Shown here piece after piece: positions 42,401 to 53,199 of a stretch of DNA of 64,000 nucleotides (positions are counted from its first letter, which is position 1; the number at the start of each line of letters is the position of its first letter). The notes beneath the pieces are model-generated. The model saw only the letters and a list, made by a program, of their open reading frames with translations, had not been told where the DNA came from and ran no database searches. Made by a program: the position numbers and the translations under genes. The stretch comes from Ceratodon purpureus. Lineage: Eukaryota > Streptophyta > Bryopsida > Pseudoditrichales > Ditrichaceae. The DNA is taken from positions 62,001 to 126,000 of the forward strand of contig CM026432.1 of NCBI GenBank assembly GCA_014871385.1. The letters are read 5' to 3'.

Positions 42401-42612
42401 CAACTTTTGCACCACCACCACCTCCCCTGTCACATCTGTGGATGCATGGTCATGGAGCCTTCCCTCCTTATTCAAACCCACCTCCTTATCCGAATGCTCG
42501 TGTCGGAGCCTTCTTTCCACCACCTCCAGCTTACAGATACTATCCGGAAGAGAACGGCGTCGGTGAGGCAGGTGCGGTATGGCACAGTGGAGGTGCGGCG
42601 CTGCAACGCTAG
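39451..42612 (+). pseudogene. pogo/JERKY-type (DDE_1) transposase, one amber stop
   Basis: ATG 39451 to TAG 42610-42612 is one frame of 1054 codons with a single internal TAG at 41431-41433. Domains: a psq-type helix-turn-helix (NWTDEALTKAMDAV, then VRTAARTFGIPYTSLRDHL), a CENP-B-like HTH (KSWLRQFKRRHPELVSRK), and a DDE_1 catalytic core with Asp 308 (NCDESGVQ), Asp 421 (LILDGHNSH) and Asp 457 (LQPLDVSCF), spacing 113 and 36. The core ends with FQKTGIWPLN, typical of this family. The long C-terminal extension has a 24-bp tandem repeat (GEHQDDQQ), an acidic part, a Lys/Glu coiled coil (AKKKKEEKEANKEQRKALKE) and a Pro-rich tail. pogo transposases insert at TA. Only the stop prevents a full-length protein, and it lies past the catalytic core, so a truncated but catalytically complete 660-residue product is possible. 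Confidence 0.85.
41365..41460 (+). repeat. 24-bp coding tandem repeat (GEHQDDQQ), four units
   Basis: Units GGCGAGCACCAAGACGATCAGCAG vary slightly; the third reads GAT TAG CGG where the others read GAT CAG CAG. This gives a direct view of a CAG to TAG change. The run lies in the transposase C-terminal extension. Confidence 0.8.
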
Positions 42613-43239
42613 TGCTCCGAGGCTCCGTGCGGAGGCTACGACAGGGAGGGCTGAAGGGGCATGAAGGCGGCAGTGAGCAGGCAGGGAGAGGCACTCAGGC
42701 GGAGGAAGGAAGAGCAGGGGGCAGAGGCAACGAGCACATGGCAGGAGCGGGAGCGGGGAAGGAAATCCCAACAGCGCTGCGACGAAGAGGACCGGGGCAG
42801 GGGAGAGCGAGAGGAGAGAAGGCACCCCTGGAACGAGGAGCACCGGGGCAGGGGAGAGCGCGAGGAGATAAGGCACCGCTCCGACGAGGAGCACCGCAAA
42901 AGGGAAAGCGGGAAGAGATGAGGCAACGGCCAAGGAAGACAACGGGGAGGAGCGGGAGACTCAAGCAGGGAGACTCTGGCCGTTGGGTTCACGGGACTAT
43001 CCGTTGTGGGGGGCGACTTCTAGCGCAGGGGGGCGGGATCTAGGATCTTTTGTGTGGCTTGGTCACAGTCAAGTGGGCGGGATTGGCATGTGAGGTGGCC
43101 AGATCCGGATTTCGGGGTGCTTGGCTCTATGAGCCACACATGTTGGGTCTGCCACCTCACATGCATTGGATTCGAGCCCACAAGGGGCATCTCTCCACAC
43201 CCCAAGAGTTGTGACACCCCACCACCCTCACGAGATTAG
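42613..43239. other. Purine-rich tandem region and hairpin downstream of the pogo gene
   Basis: At 42770-42910 three degenerate 54-bp units (GAGCACCGGGGCAGGGGAGA core) make open frames on both strands. One plus-strand frame gives a charged EEHRGRGEREE repeat, possibly an old extension of the transposase. At 43086-43164 the arms GCATGTGAGGTGGC and GCCACCTCACATGC form a long hairpin with a TGAGCC-rich loop. Confidence 0.5.
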
Positions 43240-44430
43240 CCTCCCTTGTATTTTTTTTTTGGGACAATTTTGGATAGTTGTCAGGTTGTTTGTGTAGGCT
43301 GTTTTAAACCTTCATTTCTACAGTTTTGGAAATCCAACATGTGGAGATACCACGTACTCTATGATTGATTACTGGTCACTCTACAAGGTTTCCTTGCAAA
43401 ATTTGTAGGTAATTATAGACATGGCAGAATTTTAATTTTTTTTCAGCATTGCTCTTCTCCCACATCTGTGGACTTCTCAAAATTTATAAAAAAAATATTT
43501 CGGCACCCCAACTATGCACATCTGAATTTTGGGCGACTACTGGACCCACTACCTTAGCAAAGATGCCTCAATGATTTTATGTTTTTGTTTTGTGTTTTAA
43601 AATTTAAATATTTTTAACTCCCATAATAATTTTTAAAAGCTAACAACAGTACATCTTGTGAATGGATGTTTTCATTTAAACCAATTTGTAGATGGGTTCC
43701 TTTGACTTAAAACTTTTCATGAATGGGTCAGTTCTAAAATTATCGGTTTCTAGGGAACTTGCAATCTTTTGGCCTTTCATAAATGTGTTGGTTTTGGGTT
43801 AGAATTTAGGATCTTCTCAAGCTCTTCTCTAGGAAGGTTATGACCTCCAAACTTGTCATCTTCAAAGTCTTCTTCTTTAGACTCCTCTTATCCCTAAAGG
43901 CCTTTGAGACCATATTATTGTCGTGGCACTTCTCATAAAGCTATTTTAAGGTCTTAATATTTAATTATTTTTGAAATATTTAGTAAATATAACTTTCAAC
44001 TATAGCTTTCCAAAGGCGCAAATTTCAAAGCATTTGGAATTACAATATAAAAGTTATGAATTTTAGAAGAATCTGTTCTAAATTTAGGCAACCAATAACC
44101 AATCGTAATCTCCCAGTTTTTGCCCAAGTTGCCCGTATTCACACAAGTACAAAGTGAAAAGTCTCAATTTGAAAGGATAAGCACTTGCAAAATAATGGGT
44201 CCAATATTTTTTCATCTATACACATTGATAACAATTTTCATCCAAAATGTATCTTTCCACCTTACTAACTATTACCATCTAGAGGTTGCTGAAACTTTCT
44301 CATTCAAATGATAGTTATCATCCATAATTCACTTTTTCATCTACAAAATATTACGTCCAATCTTTATTTTTCATCCAATCTTAATGAATTTCATCCAATA
44401 TCTATAACGTGGCAAACGGTCCATCTATAG
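43240..44430. other. AT-rich non-coding stretch with TTTCATCCA repeats
   Basis: No gene. Between 44205 and 44420 the motif TTTCATCYA occurs about eight times. Similar clusters are near 34185-34290 and 46150-46185. Confidence 0.55.
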
Positions 44431-45119
44431 TGTAACAAACCTTCCAACAGGTTTGCCACCAACTCTCAAACAGAAGACAAATAAGACAAATAAGACAAAT
44501 AAGACAAATAAGACAAAGAAAAGATAAAAACTCAAATAACTACAAAGATCAATATATATATATTGATCAAGACTCACCACCCAACCATAGACTCAGTGAT
44601 CACCCGAAAGAAGTGTTTCACCTTCTCACCCTCAAGCCTTTATATACTAGTTCTTTCCCAAAAAGAACTAGAGTCTATCTCAGACTATGTTCCAGAGTCT
44701 AGCCTATTCATAGATCATTCTATCTCCTTTACTCATATATCTAGAATAAATATAATCCATGATCATTCTAGATCCTTCTATCCCTTTAACTCAAAGACTC
44801 TTCTAGATCTCTTTATCTTCTTACTCCTATATATGGAGTAAAGATAATTCATTACCATTAGTGGTCTAATTCTAGTGTACCTCATCTTGAGTTGTCTAAC
44901 TCTGATACACATGTTCTCAATCTTGGAGTGGTCTGAATCCAATGTACTAAATATAGAGTTGTCTAACTCCACTGCACATGTTCTCAATCTGGAGTTGTTT
45001 GACTCCAATCCATCCATCCTCAATTGGGAGCTGTCTAACTCCTTTCATCTTCTGTTTACACACTGCCACATGTGATTAGAAGATTTTATTCATCCATCTA
45101 TCATCATAGTTACGTTACA
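44431..45119 (-). mobile_element. Solo LTR related to the gypsy element at 24.6-30.7 kb
   Basis: Begins TGTAACAAACC and ends GTTACGTTACA, follows the 775-bp LTRs along its length with substitutions and gaps (689 bp), and is flanked by a perfect 5-bp duplication TATAG (44426-44430 and 45120-45124). No internal region is left, so it arose by LTR-LTR recombination. Greater divergence makes it older than the intact copy. It contains an ACAAATAAG tandem near 44480. Confidence 0.9.
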
Positions 45120-45124
45120 TATAG

Positions 45125-46097
45125 GACCCCCTTTTATCAAAACTACCCTTCAAAATAAAAGGAAATATACAATTTGCACTTCAAAAAATTCTAGAAATTT
45201 GATATTTACTCCAATAGCGTTGAATATTCGTGTGGTTCTTTGTCTCACTGGAATGAACAAACTTACTGTTCGGATTTTCAATTGGACATGTTCAAATTAC
45301 CCTTTTGGTAGTTTCAATTTTTGAGAACGTAAAGCATTTTCAGCACAACCCTTTCCACAATAACAAGGATTTTTCCCTGTTCCAAGCTCGTGTGGGGATC
45401 AAATTTGGTGAGCGTATACCTAACTTCCACACCTACAAGAATTGATGATCCCCTACACATCAAATGTGTTTGCAATGTATACTTTTTGGGCATCAAAACT
45501 TAGGTATATTCTCGGGGCCGTGTCCAAAAAAACTTTTTGAGTGACTTTAAACCATATAATCTTGTAATTTGTACGGTAGATTGCCTTCAAATTTGGTATA
45601 TACCTTTTCGGATAACGTAGGTACTAGATCCTATGGTTTCATATTCAATTGAACATCTAAATTAAAAAAACAATGGATTTTTATTAGCAGGGGTATGTTT
45701 TTGGCAGTTATGGCTTCAAAAACACCAAGGGTCTTTAGGGCTTCACGGACTCTTCTTCATGAAAATGATTTTGGAATGAAGATCCATCATGGTGCCTTGT
45801 CCATCTTGATACATTCACGTCTTTTCCACTATTATCATTGGAAGTCACAAATTTTTGTCATGAAAATCCTTCTTCAAGTATGATTGGTATGGATAAATTC
45901 AAACTTACTAAGACCATTGGCAAATTGCAAAATAGATATGACTTGATCAAACAATATATCACCTTAGGCTTTTTCTTTTTGAAATATCATGTCTTTGCTT
46001 TATACTTTGATTTTCCATCATGAAATACGCCTGAAAGAACCTAGTAGACATGTGTAACATTTTGAACATGATTAGAATCTTGAGGGATATGATCATA
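45125..46097. other. AT-rich non-coding stretch
   Basis: Nothing recognisable: no domain, no splice-consistent exons, no RNA gene. Confidence 0.55.
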
Positions 46098-46101
46098 TTA
46101 A

Positions 46102-46856
46102 CCCCTGAACGCCTAAACGACCAAAGACTGGTCGTTTTCATTTTTCCAAGTTCCATAACTGTCATCCAAATGACAATTTTTCATCCATTTTTTTTTCACG
46201 TGGTAAAGTTGAGAGAGATCTATCTAACCTCATTAAATATTTCTCAAAATAATAATTTCATGAATTTTGGTGCCTCCTTAAAGTCAAAAAGATCAATACC
46301 GTGTGTGTATTCAAAAATTCCTTGATACAGACAGCTGAAACACAATTTTGACTATCGGGATGATCTTTTTTGCAGTTGAGGTAAACTAATGAAATGTAGT
46401 TTGGCAAATCTGTTTTCCATTCCAATTTAAAATTTTGAAAAATACCTAAAATTGAGTGATTTATAGCTGGTTTAAGATGAAGGGGTATAACCGTGGCTAC
46501 TTCTTGATTTTCCACGGTTTTAGGTTTTTTCATCATATTTTTGAATTAAAACATATTTTTTGAGCACGGTAACTAACATAAGGTTTTTGGTTGTCATATT
46601 CATCTATGGTAAATATTTCATAATTTTTTAGTATAACCTATATTTGATATGAATTTTCTTTGTTTGTTTTTATTTGAAAATCTATATTAATTACATTTTG
46701 AAACATTTAATTTTGATAAAATTATTTCTTGTAGATAACATGTGTATCTAGCTAAGAAAAGTTTAAAATTCATATTTTACATTATTTATAGTAGAAAAAT
46801 AGAGCATCCAAAGTCAAAGTCTATTTCTGTGGTCATAGGCTTAGGCATTTGGGGGT
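46102..46856. mobile_element. TTAA-flanked inverted-repeat element B, 755 bp
   Basis: Left: TTAA (46098-46101) then CCCCTGAACGCCTAAACG. Right: CTTAGGCATTTGGGGG then TTAA (46857-46860). The ends match in inverted orientation over about 17 bp with a few mismatches. AT-rich interior without reading frame; it contains an ACGACCAAAGACTGGTCGT palindrome just inside the left end. Confidence 0.6.
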
Positions 46857-47322
46857 TAATCATATCTTTTACTGGCTCCATTAGTATGACTTCCTACTTT
46901 TAAAATAAAATTGATTCTTTGGGTACACATGCCTCTCCTCTGAAGGTCCATATAACATGATGGTCATTATGATCCCTCGCCTTCAATGTCTTTAGAATAG
47001 GTTGTTTGTTTTTTCCTTCAATACATACAAATATTGCATTTGACCAAGGAGTTTCACTAGTCCACTTCTCAAGAATATAAAAAATGCTTCTATCTAATCC
47101 TATCACCAAAACTTTTTGTAAATGCTAATTTAGTTTAATTGATACTCAACTAGCTTGATAATCTTCTATCAGATGATTTAAGTAGTAATAATTTTTTTCA
47201 TAACTTTCTTTGAGTTAACATTAGCATTTTGTCATGTAGTTTATTCAAGTACAATTTTATCTTATTTGGTCAAAAGTAAAAAATTGGTTTTAGTTATTTT
47301 GAACAAACTCTAACAGGATTTT

Positions 47323-47818
47323 GGCACTCTACCACCAACAAAGACATTCAAGGTTGTACATGATACACTCTAACCTTGATAATGTCACATTTGTTAATAA
47401 AACACCTTGATATTATCACCTAAAAGTTTGAAACCAATTTTCTTAGTATAAAACTCCCTTGTTGTTATGGTTATCACCCTTGATAATGTCAATATTCTTT
47501 TACAATATTTGTAGACTAAGTGTAAATGTGATAATATCAAGTATAAATGGATTGTATGTGATGGTTGGATGGACAGATTGTATGTGATGGTTGAATGGAC
47601 AGATTGTATGAATGGACAGTTTGTATATATTTGACTTCACTTAAACCTTGATAATATCACATCATGCACATATCTTCAAAATGTCAAAACTTGTTTATAT
47701 CACACTTTATGGTGAAACGGATGGTGTGATATTATGAAGGTTAGAGTGTAGCTAAATCATAGTGTATATTATTTTCTACAAAATAATATCGTGAATTAGA
47801 GTTTTTGGTAGTAGTGTC
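47323..47818. mobile_element. MITE-like element with imperfect TIRs of about 70 bp
   Basis: A 25-bp block at 47365-47389 (ACACTCTAACCTT...) is inverted at 47725-47749 with two mismatches. Outward similarity continues to GGCACTCTACCACCA on the left and TGGTAGTAGTGTC on the right. The interior holds a tandem of GATGGTTGGATGGACAGATT-like units (47555-47630). No clear target duplication and no reading frame. Confidence 0.6.
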
Positions 47819-47919
47819 ATTACATAGGCCACTAGTAACATACCAAATCCTTATATTTTTAAAAGTAAAGCTTCAATACACAAAGTTTTATTGTATTGAT
47901 GTTACCAATCCTTGTTCAA

Positions 47920-48468
47920 ATAGAGACCAAGACAAAAAGATGGGGTCCTAATAGTTTTTCACTATTTGAAGCTCTAATTTTCATAAAATTCAAAAACTAA
48001 TCATATGCTTACAAAGCTAAGCGAGTGAAATAAATATTCTAAAATTCAAGAGGATCAAAAAAATGAAGTAATAAGATAAAATGTGAAAATAGTAAATTAT
48101 AGTAGTTTACAATTAATGTACTCTAAAAGTATATTGACAAGTTTGCCGTTGATATACCACCAATTACCATCAATGTATTCTCAGTGTGTAAATGCTTGCT
48201 TAAGTGTAGGACCTTTCAAGCCATAGAAACCAACTTATAGCCAAAAAAGTGTTGATGAGTACACCTACTCAGCGAAATAGAAGGTGCAAAATTTTCCCTT
48301 GATTGTAATTAAAGGCATAGTGGATCAACATGATATTTCTTAAGATTTTTATACCTTTGTCCCCTTTACTCAACTTTCAAAGCATATAATTTATTTCAAA
48401 TTTGGTGAGAAATTGAATTTGTGGGAAATGTTTAAGTGAAGACTCCATCTTTTTGTCTTGGTCTCTAT
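47920..48468. mobile_element. MITE-like element with 28-bp (and longer, imperfect) inverted repeats
   Basis: 47920-47947 (ATAGAGACCAAGACAAAAAG, then ATGGGGTC) is inverted at 48441-48468 with one mismatch. Similarity continues inward for about 100 bp with lower identity (CATATGCTT blocks). Interior AT-rich, non-coding. It lies about 230 bp downstream of the ASHR1-like stop codon. Confidence 0.65.
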
Positions 48469-48695
48469 ATATATATGAATCCAAACATGTAAACATTTTA
48501 AATGTGTAAAACATGCACAACCATACTACCCTATAAATAAAGAAATGTTGTTGATCATAGTAACATAGCTAGGAATTTAGGTGAAGGTATCACAGCCCAC
48601 ACCAAATTGTAGCACCGTAAAATAAGGGTATGAGGGTTTACAAAAAATCCTGGCTTTTCCACAGGAATAGTGGGCCTCTCAGATAAGTCCAAAGC

Positions 48696-51600
48696 TCAAT
48701 GTGCATGTTCTACCAAGGAGTCCTTGTATGCAACCTCTGCGTGAGCCTCTTGCAAGGTAGAAGTAAGACTTTGAAGAAGGCTGGATTTGAATCCATGCGT
48801 TACTTGAAGGATAGAATAGGCCTTCTCTAGTGAATGAATTGCAGAAGCTGAGTATGATTGAAGCCTGCAAATATTACCAAAATAAACGTTCAAACACATA
48901 TAAAAAATTCAAAGCTGCATACTTGCACAAAAAGCAGCCTTAGAAACAAAAACTACACCGCAAAAAACAAGTGCCTTACCATTGAAGCTTGCCAAGAGTG
49001 AAATATTGAAGTCCAAGTAGTGGAAAGAATGGAGGATAGGCTCCTGTTGTTCATCATCCACACGAATCAATCATCAAATCATTTGACAGGTATATGGGAG
49101 CCCATGGCAACATGAATGTATAAGTTACTAGTCGAAATTCATTTAATACAAGAGAACTTACGTTCATAAGCAGGAATAGTACTCTGACAATACTCCAACG
49201 CTGCTGTCCAATCCTTCATCTCCATGCATATCTGCCCATATTCATCTGTCTTAGAAGCTTGAAGAGACAGGTAGAGAACTCAGATACGTGCTAGTATTCA
49301 AAAGAATTGTTGCATATGCATATTGCCACATAACCAACCTTTAAAAGAGCATCATGTGTTCGAAGCAAACAGACTGAATGTGAATGAAATAAATTTATCT
49401 GCATTGCTTCGACCTCAACGTACAGCCTCCTCGCACTCTCAAGATCTTTCAAGTTGAGGCCTTACAACACGTATTTTCGTGATTTAAATACTAACTGTCA
49501 GCAACAGTGGATAAAAGTGACACTACAAACCGCCCAAGCCGCAAAGACAAGCTTACAACTCCATGACAAGCATGAGAACTCCATTTGCATATCAAAGAAC
49601 TTGCTAATAAAGATAAAGAAGAGAAATCTTTAGTCTCAACGAGAAGTTTGAAATATGGGAACAAAAAATATTAAGCAGAAAGCAGTAATTTCAAAATCAT
49701 TAGAAAACATGTTCGCCCTTCTATCAAATAGGGATACTGCCAGCTGAATACAAATTCGATGCTTCCAATGCCTTCAATTCAACTTCCATAGCAACAATCT
49801 TGGCCTCTTGCACATCACGTTTGCATCCACATACATTGCAAGAAATCTTGTCACGTCCTGAAACCACAGAAGTTGAGTAAAAAGTGCACTTAAAGATGGT
49901 GAAACCCCGCAAAAATTGCACGACACCTTGAAGAGTTGAGACAGGACTCCTACCAATCTCTGCAATCAAGGCCCCATCGCAATTTGAGTTTATACACTTA
50001 TATCCTTCAAGTAATGCATCCTCCCTTAATCCTGCAAGTGAATCCTGTTATAGAAAAACAACATCACATCACTTCTTCAAAGGAATGAGTCCCTGGACCA
50101 ACAAAAATTATTCAATGGCACGAATGACAATAGCAGATGTCAACCACGTTAGAAGCAATGCTAGTTAGAGTTAGATAAACTTGACTGAAATATTTCTCAA
50201 CAACCACCCTTGAAGAAAAAACCAAGATGTAGTTTAACTAAAATGGTTTCTAAACAATGATTGGTCGCCACAAGCGATAGGCTGCTAACAAATGAGATGT
50301 GCTTCCCCAAAAATGAAGGAATAAGATCATACCATCCGGCTACAGCGGATACAATTACAATCAAAATAGTACTGATCCTTGAGAGCCTTCCGCCTGGTAG
50401 TTGTACTGGCTGCCAATTCCACGTAACTGATGGTAATCTGTCCAGCAAAGCCAAGATGAATAACATGCAAGCTACTAAGTCTAAAGAGACTTCGTCTATG
50501 CCGTACACAAACTTCTTCATCTAGTTATTTAGAGAAAAAACACCATCCACCAGAGGATTTGGCATGAGTAACAAGGAACTCAATTTCACAAACACCTCTC
50601 GAGACACTGATATAACATTGCCAAATATTCAACCTGCAATTGTTAGTTAACAAGCATACAACAAGAACACAGAACTCTACCTCAGTCCCTTCATGTATGT
50701 CGTCTACAGCACGCACAGCAGCACGATTCCCATCAAAGTGTAGTACCGCATTCGGAAGACAGCTGGAAAAGATAGCAACAGTCCAGTAAAGTGATTGGGA
50801 AATCTGTTAAAGTTCTTGAATTTTTTAAATACTAAAAATAAAATAAAAACCTCTTCAAGCGCAGAAAACTCTACCGTACTCAACATAATAAATTACTTAG
50901 ACCCATTCAAAGGGCACACAGTATGTTTTTCTGAGGCAACATTTACAACAGAAAGAGCTTCACAACTGAACCTGTGATTAATGATCGATATGACAGGATA
51001 GAACCCTGTACCCAGAGGCCTCACTTCCTCGTCACAGATTGTATGAGCATTACAAGCAAACTGTACCATTACACCACATACATGTCTGTCACAGGTCAAA
51101 ACTCCTGAACGTAATCAAACAAGCCCATCAAGTAAATGCTTTACGTATAAGTTCTCCAGGTTATGGAATTAAATTCAAGAAATGAAACCTGCAAGTACCT
51201 CTTCAGAGAATAAAGGACAGGGGCTTACCCTACAAATTGTTTGCGTAACCTCTTTCACATTCACCTCGTCTGGAGACACCATTTGTTGCACTATTCTAGC
51301 CATCTGAGCATACATCACTAAAAGATCTTCGCCAGTTTCTGACATGTCTGTATTGTGTGTGAAGGTTGCATATTCAAGATTCTGAAGCCTGATCCCAGAT
51401 TGTTGGAGCTGCTGCTACAATAAAACAATATTCTAAAGCCCAGTGCAAGAAGGGAGAATGGCGCAAGACAAAGCCAGGTCTAAAATACATCAGACGAGGA
51501 TACGTGTTAACAAAGCCTCACAAATTTGATAATTATCAAGTGCAGTCTTCGACAAAACCTACTAAAGGCAGAGGAACTCAGCGTTAGATCAATTAGTACC

Positions 51601-52327
51601 ACAAAGACAGAAAACGAGTAGACAAAGGATGGAGAGAACACAGACATGCTCACTTTGTCTGCTTGCAACCTCCGTTTGATGAGAAGCCGCAGCACTAAAC
51701 GCATGGTCGAGGTAGGAGTGCGCTGCTTCTCTTTGAGAAGCCTCACCAGTATTCTACATTCAAATTTGTGATGCCCCCATTCCCTCCTCTGTGACAAAGA
51801 AAGTGCAAGCACGAAAATGAGGGGGGGGGGTCAGAAGAATAGAAATCGGAGAGAGGGAGAAATGTGAAGGTAAGGACGAAGCGCAGGGAGGGACAGAGGG
51901 GCGGCAGTACCTGGCAGTCAGCAGAGCAATAGAAAACGGTCTTGCAAGCACTACAGCGCTGGAGGGGAGAGGAGGAGGGGGGGCGAAAACAGCGATCGCA
52001 GCGGGAGGCCTGGGAAGCAGCATCCAAGGTGGCGACGTAGGGCTCGTGCTGGAAGATGAGGTGACCACGGCGGAAGGGGCGCAGGGCGAGCAGGCAGCGG
52101 CCTTTGGAGGGGGAGAAGGTGATGGAGAGGCCATGATGGTGCTGCAGGTAGTGCGCAAGCTCAAGCTCGGGCGTTGCAGCGGGGGCGGTAGCGGCTGCAG
52201 CAGGAGGGGGAAACGCCATCGCCGTTGGGCCGGGGGGAGGGGGGGGGGAGCAGGGAAATGATGGGGGTAACTCAGATGGCGCGGACACAGACACAGCTTT
52301 GGAATCCTTGATGGTCTCAGCCGTCAC
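48696..52327 (-). CDS. ASHR1: SET and MYND domain protein, ASHR1-like histone/protein lysine methyltransferase
   Basis: Twelve exons with consistent phases: 52327-51911, 51788-51654, 51414-51229, 51060-50972, 50762-50681, 50437-50333, 50044-49954, 49857-49738, 49460-49339, 49249-49162, 49043-48980 and 48864-48696 (TGA), 555 residues. A second ATG at 52219 (MAFPPPAAA) would give 519 residues, closer to the Arabidopsis protein. Features: split SET start (GRCLLALRPFRRGHLIFQHEPYV), MYND zinc finger from residue 110 (CDRC, CSACKTVFYCSADCQ, WGHHKFEC), SET core with NHSCLPNAVL across an exon junction and ITISYVELA carrying the catalytic Tyr, post-SET CNCIRCS, then a helical TPR-like C-terminus (ALEYCQSTIPAYE, GLQYFTLGKLQ). 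SMYD-type enzymes transfer methyl groups from SAM to lysines of histones and other proteins. The frame is intact. Confidence 0.9.
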
Positions 52328-52500
52328 TCCGTCACTCCGTCACTCCGTCACGCACGGGAGTGACGATGATGTCACGATGATGAATTCTGAATCCTGAATC
52401 CTGATGGCGAATGAATCACAACTTCGATGGTGATATATCACAACTTCCTTAACTTACTGTCCCTCCCGATGGATGCAGTGACGAGCCTAGCCTTTGTGAG

Positions 52501-52580
52501 CCTGCCCTGCCCTGCCCTGCCCTGCCCTGCCCTGCCCTGCCCTGCCCTGCCCTGCCCTGCCCTGCCCTGCCCTGCCCTGC
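52501..52580. repeat. Pentanucleotide microsatellite (CCTGC)16
   Basis: Sixteen perfect CCTGC units lie about 175 bp upstream of the ASHR1-like start. Reading frames through it (ALPCP repeats) are artefacts. Confidence 0.95.
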
Positions 52581-52832
52581 CACTGGGTGGGTGTCGGCAC
52601 CTTACCTTGCATGTAAGTATGTATATATGCATGACATAGGAAGTGTCATCCATGCATGCATGCATGCATGTATGTATGTATGTATGTGACATCATCATCA
52701 TCATGTGTGTTTGGTTGCAACAGTGACTCCGACGGCTGATTGTGTGAGGATTCATTCATTCCTTCCTGCCTTGCCTTCCGGTGACTTGGCTTCCACTGAG
52801 CACTGCTCATCAACTTACTTGCGCAGCCCAGC

Positions 52833-53130
52833 CCAGCCCAGCCCAGCCCAGCCAAGCCCACGCCACGCCGCAAGCAACTTAACTTAGGCCTATCATAAGG
52901 CCTATCCCACTCTCTCTCTCTCTCTCATTCTCTCATGGCACAGTGCACTGCACTGCACTGCGGTCATCGCCCACTGAGTGTCCAAGTGCCATCCCACAGA
53001 CCCCAATCCCCCCGCCCTGCCCTGCCCTGCCCTGCCCCCTCCATACCCTCCCCCCTTCATACCCGCCTGGCCCTCGTTTTCCGCTGGAGTCCCCCCACGG
53101 CACCGGCACCGGCACCGGCACCGGCACCGG
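52833..53130. repeat. Cluster of short tandem repeats: (CAGCC)5, (CCTGC)4, (CACCGG)5
   Basis: CAGCC units at 52833-52858, TCTC tract at 52912-52927, CACTG units at 52945-52962, CCTGC units at 53015-53035 and CACCGG units at 53101-53130. All lie in the upstream region of the ASHR1-like gene. No gene. Confidence 0.85.
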
Positions 53131-53199
53131 CAGAAAGTCCGCCATGAGAAAAATCCGTTTTGGCAGGGTCCAAAACTCATTTCTACTGTATCATAAGTT

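Noticed and set aside
42579..43043. Arg/Gly-rich frame with GAPGQGRARGDKAPL repeats, and frames on the other strand
   Set aside because: Overlapping frames over a 54-bp purine-rich tandem; none has independent coding evidence. Kept only as a repeat region.
43086..43164. Hairpin considered as the right terminal repeat of the pogo element
   Set aside because: No matching inverted sequence was found upstream of 39451, so it is only a local hairpin.
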